Assembly (NCBI GenBank): GCA_036505615.1
Contig: DASXTB010000140.1
Coordinates: 1 to 19,138, forward strand
DNA: 19,138 nt
Source: DASXTB01 sp036505615
Lineage (GTDB): Bacteria; Acidobacteriota; UBA6911; JACQSX01
Direction of reading: 5' to 3'
The notes below the pieces were generated by a model, which saw nothing but the letters and a program-made list of their open reading frames with translations, had not been told where the DNA came from and made no database searches. Position 1 is the first letter of the stretch; each line of letters starts with the position of its first letter. This document shows, one piece after another, positions 5,503-12,992 of the stretch. Made by a program: the position numbers and the translations under genes.

Positions 5503-7020
5503 TGCCGATATCTCATCCAACCGGATGTCGAGAGTGGCCACGTTTCCACTGCTGATCTCAATAACCCGAACGGCGTGATTGTTCGTGTCGGCGACCAGAA
5601 GCCTGCCGTCCAGAAGCGCCAATCCAGCCGGCTCTGAAAATTCCGCCGCTGACGGATCTCCGTCGCGCAGTCCCGCCGCTCCGGTTCCCGCCCACCCCTG
5701 AATACAATTGCGGGCGGGATCAACCAGACGGATCTTGTGATTGTAGGAGTCAGCGACAAAAAGTTTGCCTTCATGAAACAACACGGCCAGCGGGTGCTGC
5801 AGGCGGGCATGCTCTCCCACGCCGTCGCGGTCGCCAAAATCAAACAGATGGCCGCCCACGATAGATATTACCTGGCCGTCGGCTTCCAAACTTACCTTGC
5901 GGATGCTGGAATCTTCAGCATCAGCGACGTACAACCACCGACCATCCGCACTTAGCCCGCTCGGCTGGGACCAGCTGGACTGAACGCGTGGTCCATCGTC
6001 CTTGCTCTCTCGGCCAGTGCCCGCAAAAGGCCGGCATTCCTTTGAAATCAAGTCCAGAGTCCAGAGCTGGTGTGATCCGGCCATGGCGATGTGCAGAATG
6101 TTTCCAATCTGAAGCACGTCCCACGGCGAATTGAGCGCGCACCAGATTCCTTTTCCCGGATGCGGCGGATAGTGAGCCGATTTCCGGCCCGTGCCCGCGA
6201 CAGTGGTGACAAGCCGTTTGTCCAAGTCAATCTTTCGAATCTGGTGGTTCTCGGTATCTGCAAGGTACAGAATTTTCCCCGAAGGATCGAATGTCAGGCC
6301 CGCAGGCATGTGAAACTGGGCTGAATCAAAGCTGCCATCCTTTTGTCCCGCTTCTCCACAGCCGGCCACACATGCAATCCGCAAAACGCGTGCATCATCG
6401 GCTCCTGCAGACAGCGGCGAACTCACCAGAACTCGATGGTGTCCGGTGTCGGCTATCGCTATCTGTCTTGTCAGTGGATGCGCCGTAATTTTCTGCGGAT
6501 ACATCAAAGGGCGCTGCGGAGGGCCGGAGAATGCGATGGGCAGTGGTGAGCGGTCAAGCTTGCCGGCGCTTCCAAATTCCTGCAAAAGAGTGGCGATCAA
6601 CTGATCAAGAACCTGCGCGTTTCCTTCGCCGCTGACGCCCCCCACGGCATATCCCTCCGGGTCGATCACGACAATTGTGGGCCAGGCGCGCACTCCCCAG
6701 CTTTGCCACATCTTCATTCTCTGGTCGACGATCACGGGGTGTCGAATTTCCATGCGCCGCACGGCATCTCGCACCGCCTCCGTCTCGCCTTCTCTGTGAA
6801 ATTTGGCTGAATGGACGCCGATTACGACCACGGGTTGGTTGCGATATTTTTCTTCGAGTGCCTTCAGCTCCGGAAGGACGTGATGGCAGTTAATTCAGCC
6901 GTAGGTCCAAAAATCTAGGAGAACGACTTTTCCCCGTAGTTTTGACAGGGAAAGGGGTTCACGAACGTTCAACCAGGGGAAGTTCTCTGGAAACTGGGGG
7001 GCGCGAATTCGATCGGGCAT
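5482..7020 (-). CDS. NHLRC2-like thioredoxin/NHL-repeat protein, candidate selenoprotein (UGA at codon 42)
   Basis: Reading TGA 6897-6895 as an amino acid gives 512 residues. Residues 1-125 match the NHLRC2 thioredoxin domain: FPENFPWLNVREPLSLSKLR, GKVVLLDFWTYG-UGA-INCHHVLPEL, VVIGVHSAKFHREGETEAVR, WGVRAWPTIVVIDPEG (cis-Pro loop). Residues ~140-505 are NHL blades (IAIADTGHHRVLV, ILYLADTENHQIRKIDL, LYVADAEDSSIRKVSL, LFVADSYNHKIRLVDP, LLVADTNNHAVRVIEI). The UGA replaces the first Cys of CxxC; the second Cys (45) is present. ATG 7020 is the only ATG after an in-frame TAA and matches the family's N-terminus. A GTG at 6831 is the start a standard caller would use. No signal peptide is seen. The last five residues (VGTDP) come from a MITE-like repeat. 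The family is a predicted thiol oxidoreductase; substrate unknown. A nonsense mutation is the main alternative. Confidence 0.8.
6861..6877 (-). promoter_or_regulatory. Candidate bacterial SECIS hairpin
   Basis: On the minus strand CCTTC-CGGAGCT-GAAGG gives a perfect 5-bp stem with a 7-nt loop. Seventeen bases separate the UGA (6897-6895) from the stem and 22 from the loop, and G is the second loop base. This fits the general bacterial SECIS description (short stem-loop, loop 16-37 nt after UGA, G in the first two loop positions). It lies inside coding sequence (LPELK region), so some pairing may be chance; the GU seen in the E. coli fdhF loop is absent. Confidence 0.5.
6895..6897 (-). other. 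In-frame UGA at the catalytic CxxC position (putative selenocysteine codon)
   Basis: The minus-strand codons are TAC GGC TGA ATT AAC TGC = Y-G-UGA-I-N-C, where relatives have Cys at the UGA position. It is the only in-frame stop between the ATG at 7020 and the TAA at 5482-5484, and homology continues on both sides without a shift. Confidence 0.65.
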
Positions 7021-7031
7021 TAATTTTACTC

Positions 7032-7076
7032 TGTCGTCCGTTGTCAGTTATCCGTAGTCTGTGGTTCGTCGTCCGG
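7032..7076. repeat. GTCCGTTGTCAGTTATCCG short-period array
   Basis: About five degenerate 7-9-base units (GTCGTCCG, TTGTCAGTT, ATCCGTAGTC, TGTGGTTC, GTCGTCCGG) directly upstream of the NHLRC2-like start. The unit vocabulary is the same as at 11895-11925 and 15687-15898. Confidence 0.55.
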
Positions 7077-7120
7077 AGCTTCAAAAATCGAAGGCGGAGC
7101 CGCGACGGTTGGCACGTGCG

Positions 7121-7145
7121 AAAAAAACCAGAACCGAGACTGGTT
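7121..7145 (-). terminator. Intrinsic terminator after the prolyl oligopeptidase gene, possibly bidirectional
   Basis: On the minus strand, 39 bases past the stop codon at 7184, AACCAG-TCTCGGTT-CTGGTT forms a 6-bp stem followed by an uninterrupted T tract. On the plus strand the same stem is followed three bases later by seven T. Position and form fit a Rho-independent terminator separating the peptidase from the NHLRC2-like gene downstream. Confidence 0.65.
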
Positions 7146-7183
7146 GCAATTTTTTTAAGTTGCTGACGGCTCGATAAGAAAGA

Positions 7184-9337
7184 TCACCGGACTGCCAGCT
7201 GCCAAAACAGAAAAGTGTAGATATCGGCGGCTTCATCGATCAATTTCGAGATCGGCTTTCCAAGGCCATGCCCCGCCTTAGTTTCCACTCGAATCAAAAT
7301 CGGTTTGGATCCCGCGGTTGCCTCTTGCAGCCGTGCCGCAAATTTTTTGGCCATGCCCGGGGCCACTCGATCATCGGTGTCCGCCGTGGTAATGAGAGTT
7401 GGAGGATAAGAAACACCGTCCTTCACATTGTGGTAAGGAGAATATTGGTACAAGAAAGGAAACTGCTCCGGATTGTCCGCCGATCCATATTCAGGAATCC
7501 AAAACCGCCCCACCGTGAAAAGATGATAGCGCAGCATGTCGGCCACTGGGACCTGGCAAACCACAGCACCGAACAAATCCGCCCGTTGAAGCATGCAGGC
7601 GCCCACCAGCAGCCCGCCGTTGCTGCCTCCGCGAATCGCCAGCCTCTCCACGCGGGTGTAGCGACTGCCGATCAGCCATTCCGCGGCCGAAATGAAATCA
7701 TCAAATACATTCTGCTTCTTTTCCAGCATTCCGGCCTTGTGCCACTGCTCGCCATATTCTCCACCGCCACGCAAGTTGGCTTCAGCGAAGATGCCTTCCT
7801 TTTCCAGCCACAGGAAGAGCGCCGGGTTGTATGCAGGCGTGAGGCTGATGTTGAAACCGCCGTATCCGTAAAGCACCGCAGGCCGCTCGCCATCCAGCTT
7901 CAGTCCTTTTTTGTGGACCAAGAACATGGAGACCTTCGTTCCATCTTTACTGGGATACCAGACCTGTTCTGTCTCGTAGGCACTGCTGTCTACTCTAGAT
8001 TCGCTCTTGAAAAAGGGCTCGAGCTTCCGCGACCGGAAATCGTATCGATAACTGGCCGGAGGATAAGTGAACGACTCAAAATTTAAAAACATCTCTTTGT
8101 CTCCCGGCTCGCCGGTCAGGCCGGTCACCGTGCCTAGTGCCGGGAGATCAACCTGGGTCTCCACTCTTCCGTCCAAAGTGTGGATGTGCAGTTGTTCGCT
8201 GGCATTGTGGAGATAAGAGGTGATGATCCGCCGGTTGACCACAGCCACACTGGACAGCTTATCTTTAGTCTCAGGGATGACCTCCACTGGCGTGGGACTG
8301 GCCTTGCCATAATCCAGAGCAATTACGCGTCCCAGCGGCGCGCCTTCATCCGTCTTGAAATAGAAGCGCCCATCGATGTCCTCGACAAATTCATAGGCAT
8401 GCTTGAAACCGGTAAACAGAGGAGCGATCTTTTCGGTCCTGCGATCCAGGACCCACCACTCACTCTCGTCGCTGGCGCCCTTGAACGCTCCGATCATCAG
8501 GTAGCGGTTGTCATTGGTAATATCGGTTCCAAAAACGATTTCCTTGTCATCGGGTCGCTGGTAGATCAACGCATCTTTAGACTGGTCGTCGCCTAGTTTG
8601 TGAAAATAGACTTTGGCGAAGTAATTTTCGTCCCCAGCCGCAACCGTGCCAGGCTGAGGAAAGCGAGCGTAGTAAAACGCCTTATTGTCGCGCGTCCAAG
8701 TGGGACTGGTGAATTTCACCCAGAGTATCTTGTCAGAAAGATCCTTGCCGCTTCTTACGTCCCGGACATAGAGTTCCTGGCGGTCGCTGCCGCTGCGCGA
8801 CAAGCCATAAACCATCAGGCTGCCGTCATGACTGGCGCTTACGCTGGTCAGCGCCACAGTCCCATCGGAGCTGAGAGTATTAGGGTCGAGCAAGATTCTA
8901 GGTGTCCCTCTCAAACCCTCCTGCACGTAGAGCACCGATTGATTCTGCAACCCCGTATTCTTCTGGAAAAAATAAAACCTTCCCCGGCGCAATGGAACGG
9001 TATATCGGGGAAAGTTAAACAGCTCTGTCAGCCTGGCTTTGAGGGCGCTGCGCTCCGGCCGATCCAACAGCGAGTGTGTCAAAGTGTTTTGCGCGTCCAC
9101 CCACTGAATCACTTCAGGATCAGCGGCATTTTCCAGCCAGCGGTACGGATCGGACACCTTCGTTCCGTGGTAGGTGTCGACGACATCCACCTTCTTTGTG
9201 GCAGGGTACTGGATCTTCTGGTCCTTCAAGGTTGCCGCCATTGTGCTCCTGTTTCCTCCAGACTTGGCAGTCTTCACGGCGCCCGCCGGGCCTGCCAGTA
9301 ACAACATTCCAGAAACACACAAAATCATTTTTTTCAT
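7184..9337 (-). CDS. Prolyl oligopeptidase, family S9A, secreted or periplasmic
   Basis: A 717-residue serine peptidase. Residues 1-20 (MKKMILCVSGMLLLAGPAGA) look like a Sec signal peptide. An N-terminal S9A segment follows (YPATKKVDVVDTYHGTKVSD, PYRWLEN, WVDAQNTLT) and leads into a seven-bladed propeller to about residue 440. The C-terminal alpha/beta-hydrolase domain has YGYGGFNISLTP (oxyanion region), the nucleophile in R-G-G-S-N-G-G (Ser572), the Asp motif T-D-D-R-V-A-P and the His motif K-A-G-H-G. The full triad is present and length is normal (~690-720). The family cleaves short peptides after proline. Its start lies inside or next to an ATTCGTC repeat, so no Shine-Dalgarno is seen. The DUF962 gene ends nine bases upstream, so cotranscription is likely. 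Confidence 0.95.
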   Translation of the reverse strand: MKKMILCVSGMLLLAGPAGAVKTAKSGGNRSTMAATLKDQKIQYPATKKVDVVDTYHGTKVSDPYRWLENAADPEVIQWVDAQNTLTHSLLDRPERSALKARLTELFNFPRYTVPLRRGRFYFFQKNTGLQNQSVLYVQEGLRGTPRILLDPNTLSSDGTVALTSVSASHDGSLMVYGLSRSGSDRQELYVRDVRSGKDLSDKILWVKFTSPTWTRDNKAFYYARFPQPGTVAAGDENYFAKVYFHKLGDDQSKDALIYQRPDDKEIVFGTDITNDNRYLMIGAFKGASDESEWWVLDRRTEKIAPLFTGFKHAYEFVEDIDGRFYFKTDEGAPLGRVIALDYGKASPTPVEVIPETKDKLSSVAVVNRRIITSYLHNASEQLHIHTLDGRVETQVDLPALGTVTGLTGEPGDKEMFLNFESFTYPPASYRYDFRSRKLEPFFKSESRVDSSAYETEQVWYPSKDGTKVSMFLVHKKGLKLDGERPAVLYGYGGFNISLTPAYNPALFLWLEKEGIFAEANLRGGGEYGEQWHKAGMLEKKQNVFDDFISAAEWLIGSRYTRVERLAIRGGSNGGLLVGACMLQRADLFGAVVCQVPVADMLRYHLFTVGRFWIPEYGSADNPEQFPFLYQYSPYHNVKDGVSYPPTLITTADTDDRVAPGMAKKFAARLQEATAGSKPILIRVETKAGHGLGKPISKLIDEAADIYTFLFWQLAVR

Positions 9338-9338
9338 C

Positions 9339-9388
9339 GGAATTCGTCACTCGTCATTCGTCCTTCGAAATTCGTTATTCGAAATTCC
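9339..9388. repeat. ATTCGTC short-period array spanning a gene end and the next gene's leader
   Basis: Fifty bases of ATTCGTC-ACTCGTC-ATTCGTCC-TTCGAA-ATTCG type units. On the minus strand it encodes the last residues and TGA stop of the DUF962 gene and the first bases before the peptidase start codon. Confidence 0.7.
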
Positions 9389-9703
9389 CAACCTCCCAAG
9401 CTCTGTCTCAAGCCTTCCGGTAATCGTAAAGGCCCACATTTTCCAGTCGGCGAGAAACGAATAAAGCGGATAGTGAAATGAAGCCGGTCTGTTCTTTTCA
9501 GCAAAGAAATGCCCGAACCAGGCAAATCCATAGCCGCACACGACAGCAACCGGAATCAAATACCAGAACCTTGTCCAGACTGCCGCAATCAACAAGAGCA
9601 GCGCCAGCGAACTGCCGATGAAATGCAGCTGCCGAGTCCGGCGCAGTCGATGTTCTGACAGATAGTAAGGCCAGAACTCCGTGAAGGACTTCGGTTCAGT
9701 CAT
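9347..9703 (-). CDS. DUF962/Mpo1-like membrane protein
   Basis: A 118-residue protein from ATG 9703, where homology begins with MTEPKSFTEFWPYYLSEHR. It has the two-helix DUF962 layout: RRTRQLHFIGSSLALLLLIA, a second helix FWYLIPVAVVCGYGFAWFGH, and the conserved FFAEKNRPASFHYPLYSFLADWKMW block with several histidines. In yeast the homologue Mpo1 is an iron-dependent dioxygenase acting on 2-hydroxy fatty acids in membranes; bacterial members are mostly uncharacterised. The tail GISNNEFRRTNDE and the stop are encoded by the ATTCGTC repeat, so the native C-terminus has probably been replaced or extended. An upstream extension of the frame to 9844 overlaps the hydrolase gene and is not used. Confidence 0.85.
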   Translation of the reverse strand: MTEPKSFTEFWPYYLSEHRLRRTRQLHFIGSSLALLLLIAAVWTRFWYLIPVAVVCGYGFAWFGHFFAEKNRPASFHYPLYSFLADWKMWAFTITGRLETELGRLGISNNEFRRTNDE

Positions 9704-9795
9704 AGGCGCGTGATTTAGGGCGTTAGTGAATTCCCTGGGTTGGCCGCCTGTTCTCCCCTGTAGGATAGCATTACGGGCTGCACCTTGAGCTCCCC

Positions 9796-10923
9796 TTATC
9801 CCATGATCCGAAAAATTCTCTCCCACAGGCGCAGCAGATTCCAAACATCCCGAAATTTCGGGCGCTGATCCAACTGAACGTGAAAGATCAAAGGCGTTAT
9901 CAGCCAGTGCACTTCGGTTTTTCCCCGGAGATATCTGGCCAGCGATTCGGTTTCACTCGAGGGAATCAGGCTATCCCCTTCGCCGTGCAGCAGGAAGACC
10001 GGTGCCACAGGGGGAGCTGAGCGCTCAGGAGACAGATTTGGGTCGGAGGCGAATTGTACCAGGTGCGGCAGCATCATGGGCGCTAGCTTGCTTGCGTCGC
10101 GCGCCTCTACCCAGCCCAAGATCTGAGACGACGGCTGCGGCAGTTGCTGAATCATCCTGTGTCCCAACTCATTATCCTCATGTAGGAAGGCGGTAATTCC
10201 ATCTGCAAGCTGCCGGCTCTGAGAATCTGGAACCAGCCGGTCACACAAGTTCAACAGAACGACAGCGACTGCATAATCGTGCGGTTTTAAGTAACCGCGG
10301 CCCTCGGGAAGCTGGCCGGTACATAAGTAGTGTGCGGTCCGGTACAGGTCGCCGTGCCCGCCCAGGGAGAGCACAAACAAGACTCGGTCTCGGATGGAAG
10401 ATCGGCCGGCCGCGACAATGCTCAGGCCCCCGGAAAAGCTGATTCCGATCAAACCAACCCGGCCCTTCGTGGCAAAACGCTGCTCGTTGGCGAGCCAGCG
10501 AGTCGAGTCTTCGATTTGGTCGGTGGTCTGGGGAGTGATTCGATAGCGGCGCAGGTCCTCCATCTCGGGAGTCAACACCACAATTCCCCGCGCAGCCACC
10601 TTGCGGGCAAACGGACCGAGGCGCTCTTCGGCAATTCCCGCCGCGTGCAGGCCGTGCACTACGACGACTGCAGCTCGGGGAGAGCCCGAGGGGACATAAA
10701 TCCTTCCCGGGATTTTTCCGGAGCGCGTGGGGACGTCAACGTCCTCTGTCCGGACGCTGCGACCCGCCCATTCAGGAAGCCTGCCAATCAGTCCCTGCGG
10801 GCCAGCAGCATCGAGGATCAACAGAGACGGCTGCCAGTAGGGATGGAGAAACAGGAGGCCGGCTAACAATCCCAGCAAAATTCCCGTTAGCCACAGAATT
10901 CGCTTTCTCAATCTTTGAGACAT
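9796..10923 (-). CDS. Membrane-anchored alpha/beta hydrolase (dienelactone-hydrolase-like)
   Basis: With the ATG at 10923 the protein has 375 residues: a basic N-terminus (MSQRLRKRILWLTG), one hydrophobic helix (LLGLLAGLLFLHPYW) as anchor or uncleaved signal, then an alpha/beta-hydrolase domain. Visible motifs are AAVVVVHGLHAAG (HG oxyanion strand), GRVGLIGISFSGG (nucleophile Ser, with Ser instead of Gly two residues on), FLLHGEGDSLIP (acid) and ITPLIFHVQL (His). Probably an esterase facing the periplasm; substrate unknown. An alternative TTG at 10944 overlaps the stop of the CPXCG gene as TTGA, a layout typical of coupled starts, and would add seven residues (MKILRQQ). Neither start has a clear Shine-Dalgarno sequence. 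Confidence 0.85.
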   Translation of the reverse strand: MSQRLRKRILWLTGILLGLLAGLLFLHPYWQPSLLILDAAGPQGLIGRLPEWAGRSVRTEDVDVPTRSGKIPGRIYVPSGSPRAAVVVVHGLHAAGIAEERLGPFARKVAARGIVVLTPEMEDLRRYRITPQTTDQIEDSTRWLANEQRFATKGRVGLIGISFSGGLSIVAAGRSSIRDRVLFVLSLGGHGDLYRTAHYLCTGQLPEGRGYLKPHDYAVAVVLLNLCDRLVPDSQSRQLADGITAFLHEDNELGHRMIQQLPQPSSQILGWVEARDASKLAPMMLPHLVQFASDPNLSPERSAPPVAPVFLLHGEGDSLIPSSETESLARYLRGKTEVHWLITPLIFHVQLDQRPKFRDVWNLLRLWERIFRIMG

Positions 10924-10940
10924 CTGCTGCCGCAAAATCT

Positions 10941-11120
10941 TCAATCTACCGCTTCGGTATGCACCCGGGCTTCACCTTGTTCGAAGACGACACGAATCTG
11001 TATTGGCTTGCAGCAGATCTGGCAATCCTCGATGTAAATCTGAAAAGGAAGGCTTGGATCGAGGCAGATCTCCAGCCACTCGCCACAATGGGGGCATTCG
11101 ATTTCGGCTGTTTCTTGCAT
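10941..11120 (-). CDS. CPXCG-motif cysteine-rich small protein
   Basis: A 59-residue gene, easily missed because of its size, from ATG 11120 to TGA 10943-10941. It begins MQETAEIECPHCGEWLEICL and continues DPSLPFQIYIEDCQICCKPI, giving the C-P-x-C-G and C-x2-C-C pairs of the CPXCG small-protein family, then an acidic tail ending HTEAVD. It probably binds one zinc in the cytoplasm; the molecular role is not known to me. Its stop touches or overlaps the hydrolase gene, so they form one transcript. Confidence 0.85.
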   Translation of the reverse strand: MQETAEIECPHCGEWLEICLDPSLPFQIYIEDCQICCKPIQIRVVFEQGEARVHTEAVD

Positions 11121-11186
11121 CAGTTTCAGCCTCCGGGTTTTGCAGCGTAACCGATGCCTGCTGTCCTTGGTGTAACAAGTTGTGAA

Positions 11187-11251
11187 CTCTAGTTTTTTTG
11201 ACCAGGTTTTTCCGATGACCGATGACTGATGACCAGTGACGGTTTGGTTGC
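11187..11251 (-). repeat. Composite repeat, copy 2: GGTCATC array plus TGGTC-A7 box
   Basis: On the minus strand it starts GCAACCAAACC, runs GTCACTGGTCATCAGTCATC-GGTCATCGG, and ends TGGTCAAAAAAACTAGAG. The order and wording match 1008-1068, with one extra unit. It is part of the 319-base geneless stretch 11121-11439. That stretch also holds a hairpin AAGAC/GTCTT at about 11256-11275, the GGACAC repeat and the CAATCCG array; I see no gene in it. Confidence 0.6.
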
Positions 11252-11297
11252 GGCCTTAAGACCGCGGTAAGTCTTTTGTGGTTAAGCTGTTTTTTGA

Positions 11298-11323
11298 CCA
11301 CCAAGGACACAGTGGACACAAAG
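11298..11323 (+). repeat. GGACAC repeat, single arm
   Basis: CCACCAAGGACACAGTGGAC-ACAAAG matches the right arm of the inverted repeat at 3987-4054 in wording. A TGTTTTTTGACCACC sequence precedes it. Confidence 0.5.
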
Positions 11324-11382
11324 TTAAAAGCAACCTGTGAATTGTTAGTTAGTTCAGCGGTATTTCAAAGGCAAGTGGCTTT

Positions 11383-11413
11383 CAGCAATCCGCAATCGGA
11401 AATCCACAATCCG
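11383..11413 (+). repeat. CAATCCG short-period array
   Basis: Four degenerate units, CAATCCG, CAATCGGAAATC and CACAATCCG, in 31 bases just past the 3' end of the zinc-ribbon gene (minus strand, stop at 11440). Confidence 0.5.
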
Positions 11414-11439
11414 CTATTAAGCAGACCTGAAGCGGATTC

Positions 11440-11880
11440 TTATTTCTTGAACAGCTTTTCAAAGGCTGCCCGAGGATCGTCTGTAGGTGTGGGTCTCTTT
11501 GCCGGAACTGCCGTCGTGATTTCCTTTTCGACTCGGGTCCTAGCCTCAAAGAAAGTGCATTCGTTGCGGGCGTCCTTCTTGGGAATGCGCTTCTCAATCG
11601 GTTCAGTGCACTCAAAACGGCTGTTGGGGTCGAAGTGGACGCAATTCTTGCAGCTGTGTAAAGCAGCTTCGCATTTCGGACAAATGGCTTCAAATTCCAG
11701 CCGTTCGGTCACCGGAACGGTGGCGCCACACATGGCACAGCGAAAGACAGTTAAAAAACCGGGCATCTTCGGAGAGCGGGGTGCAGAAGGGTCCCTGGGG
11801 CCTTTGCGCGCCGGCGCCTTCGACTTATCCTCGCGACGTTCCTCGTCCTGATAGCCAGGCTGGCGATATTTTCGGGTCAT
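11440..11880 (-). CDS. Zinc-ribbon protein with basic N-terminus, function unknown
   Basis: A 146-residue protein from ATG 11880, chosen because GGAG lies five bases before it; the frame is open upstream to 11934 without a ribosome site. Residues 1-45 are highly charged and probably disordered (MTRKYRQPGYQDEERREDKS, KAPARKGPRDPSAP). Residues ~48-110 hold CAMCG, CPKC, CKNC, then single cysteines in RFECTEP and NECTFFEA: up to eight cysteines for two zinc sites. The C-terminus DDPRAAFEKLFKK is a short helix. Cytoplasmic; nucleic-acid binding is plausible but unproven. I recall no named family. Confidence 0.8.
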   Translation of the reverse strand: MTRKYRQPGYQDEERREDKSKAPARKGPRDPSAPRSPKMPGFLTVFRCAMCGATVPVTERLEFEAICPKCEAALHSCKNCVHFDPNSRFECTEPIEKRIPKKDARNECTFFEARTRVEKEITTAVPAKRPTPTDDPRAAFEKLFKK

Positions 11881-11894
11881 AGGTTCTCCGATTT

Positions 11895-11925
11895 GGTCAG
11901 TGGTCCGTCGCCAATTGTCCGTGGC
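11895..11925. repeat. GGTCAGTGGTCCGTCG short-period array
   Basis: Units GGTCAGT, GGTCCGTCG, CCAATTGTCCG, TGGCG directly upstream of the zinc-ribbon gene, same vocabulary as 7032-7076 and 15687. The remainder of 11926-12149 shows no gene. Confidence 0.4.
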
Positions 11926-12149
11926 GCTGAACAATCAAACACATTCTCAACGCGGCAGGGCTGCAACCGAAATAGTGCGGCGAGATCCACAGCGACAGGT
12001 TGGAATGAATGCGACAGAGCGCGTCTTGCGTGACGCTTCCCGTTGACAATCTTATTATCTATCTCCTTAGCGGAGGCGCGCAACAGAAAAGTCGCCCGGC
12101 GTCAACTTAAGCCTTCGTCTTCTCCGACGATAGACGCTTTTGGAATAAC

Positions 12150-12932
12150 CTATTTCAAGTCCGCTTTCGCTTTGGCCAGGAGTTTATCCAAGTCTTTAGC
12201 TGCTGCGGCCTTCGGCTTCCGGTTGTAGTAAATGTAGATCTTCTCCAGATCCTGCTGCGCGATTGGTTTGGCCGGACCTTCGAGCACGACCGCTTTGGCG
12301 AGGGCTTCGCAGGCGGCTGTGCCCTGACTCATCTCGGCGAGGGTCAATCCCAGTTGATAATAGGCGAAATCGTTTTTAGGATTGGAGTGTATGGCCGCTT
12401 CCAGGGACTCCTTAGCCTTGCCAAGCAGGGCGTTCTTCTCACTGCCTTGGTTCTCTTTGGCCTGACGATAATAAGCAGTTCCCACCAAGTATTGATTGAG
12501 CGACAGCGACTGATTCTTCTGTTCCGGCGTCAGGTTCGACGGGGCTTCCGGGCCGTTAAGCACTTCCAGCGCTGCCTGCGCGGTCTGTAGAGATTTATCG
12601 TTAATCTTTTTGTCGCCGTATGCGATGGCTAAAAGAGTCAGAACATTTACATCCTTTACCGACTTGGCTCCTTCTCCATGCTCAATTACCTTGTCTGGAT
12701 TCTTCTTCTGATTGTACGCGTAGACCAACTGCTGGCGCACATATGGACCATAGGTGGAGTTCGGATATTTCTGTAAGAAATCCTCTCCCAACTGAATGCG
12801 AGTATCGATGGAGGGTTCCTGTTGTATTTTTATGAGGCCATCGTATTCTGCTCTCTCAGTCTGAGCCGACGCTGCCGCGCTTGCGAAAACAAGGCAGACA
12901 AAAGCTATAAGGCTGCGTAAAAGTCGCTTCAT
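12150..12932 (-). CDS. Secreted or periplasmic TPR-repeat protein
   Basis: A 260-residue protein with a clear Sec signal peptide (MKRLLRSLIAFVCLVFASAA, cleavage near A-S-A-Q). The mature part is all-helical with TPR-like units: YDGLIKIQQEPSIDTRIQLG, DFLQKYPNSTYGPYVRQQLV, VLTLLAIAYGDKKINDKSLQ, LVGTAYYRQAKENQGSEKNA, AKESLEAAIHSNPKNDFAYY and QLGLTLAEMSQGTAACEALA (the clearest TPR). It ends in a Lys/Ala-rich helix (AAAAKDLDKLLAKAKADLK). Such proteins are protein-protein scaffolds in the envelope; partner unknown. AGGGA lies five bases before the ATG. It is divergent from the GNAT gene with a 60-base shared upstream region. Confidence 0.85.
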   Translation of the reverse strand: MKRLLRSLIAFVCLVFASAAASAQTERAEYDGLIKIQQEPSIDTRIQLGEDFLQKYPNSTYGPYVRQQLVYAYNQKKNPDKVIEHGEGAKSVKDVNVLTLLAIAYGDKKINDKSLQTAQAALEVLNGPEAPSNLTPEQKNQSLSLNQYLVGTAYYRQAKENQGSEKNALLGKAKESLEAAIHSNPKNDFAYYQLGLTLAEMSQGTAACEALAKAVVLEGPAKPIAQQDLEKIYIYYNRKPKAAAAKDLDKLLAKAKADLK

Positions 12933-12992
12933 AATGTCCCTTTCGGTAGGAATAGCTTATTGTACTACGAAACCGGAAAATCTTAGATTGTC

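Noticed and set aside
6895..6897. Ordinary pseudogene or sequencing error as explanation for the in-frame TGA
   Set aside because: Not excluded, but less likely: the only disruption falls exactly on the redox cysteine, the frame is intact on both sides, and a fitting hairpin follows. Kept as the stated alternative.
7268..8086. Plus-strand open frames (also 8600-9301) opposite the prolyl oligopeptidase
   Set aside because: The minus-strand gene has an intact catalytic triad and full family length; the plus frames have no coherent hydrophobic core or family match.
9704..9844. N-terminal extension of the DUF962 gene
   Set aside because: It would overlap the hydrolase gene end and has no similarity to DUF962; the domain starts at MTEPKSF (9703).
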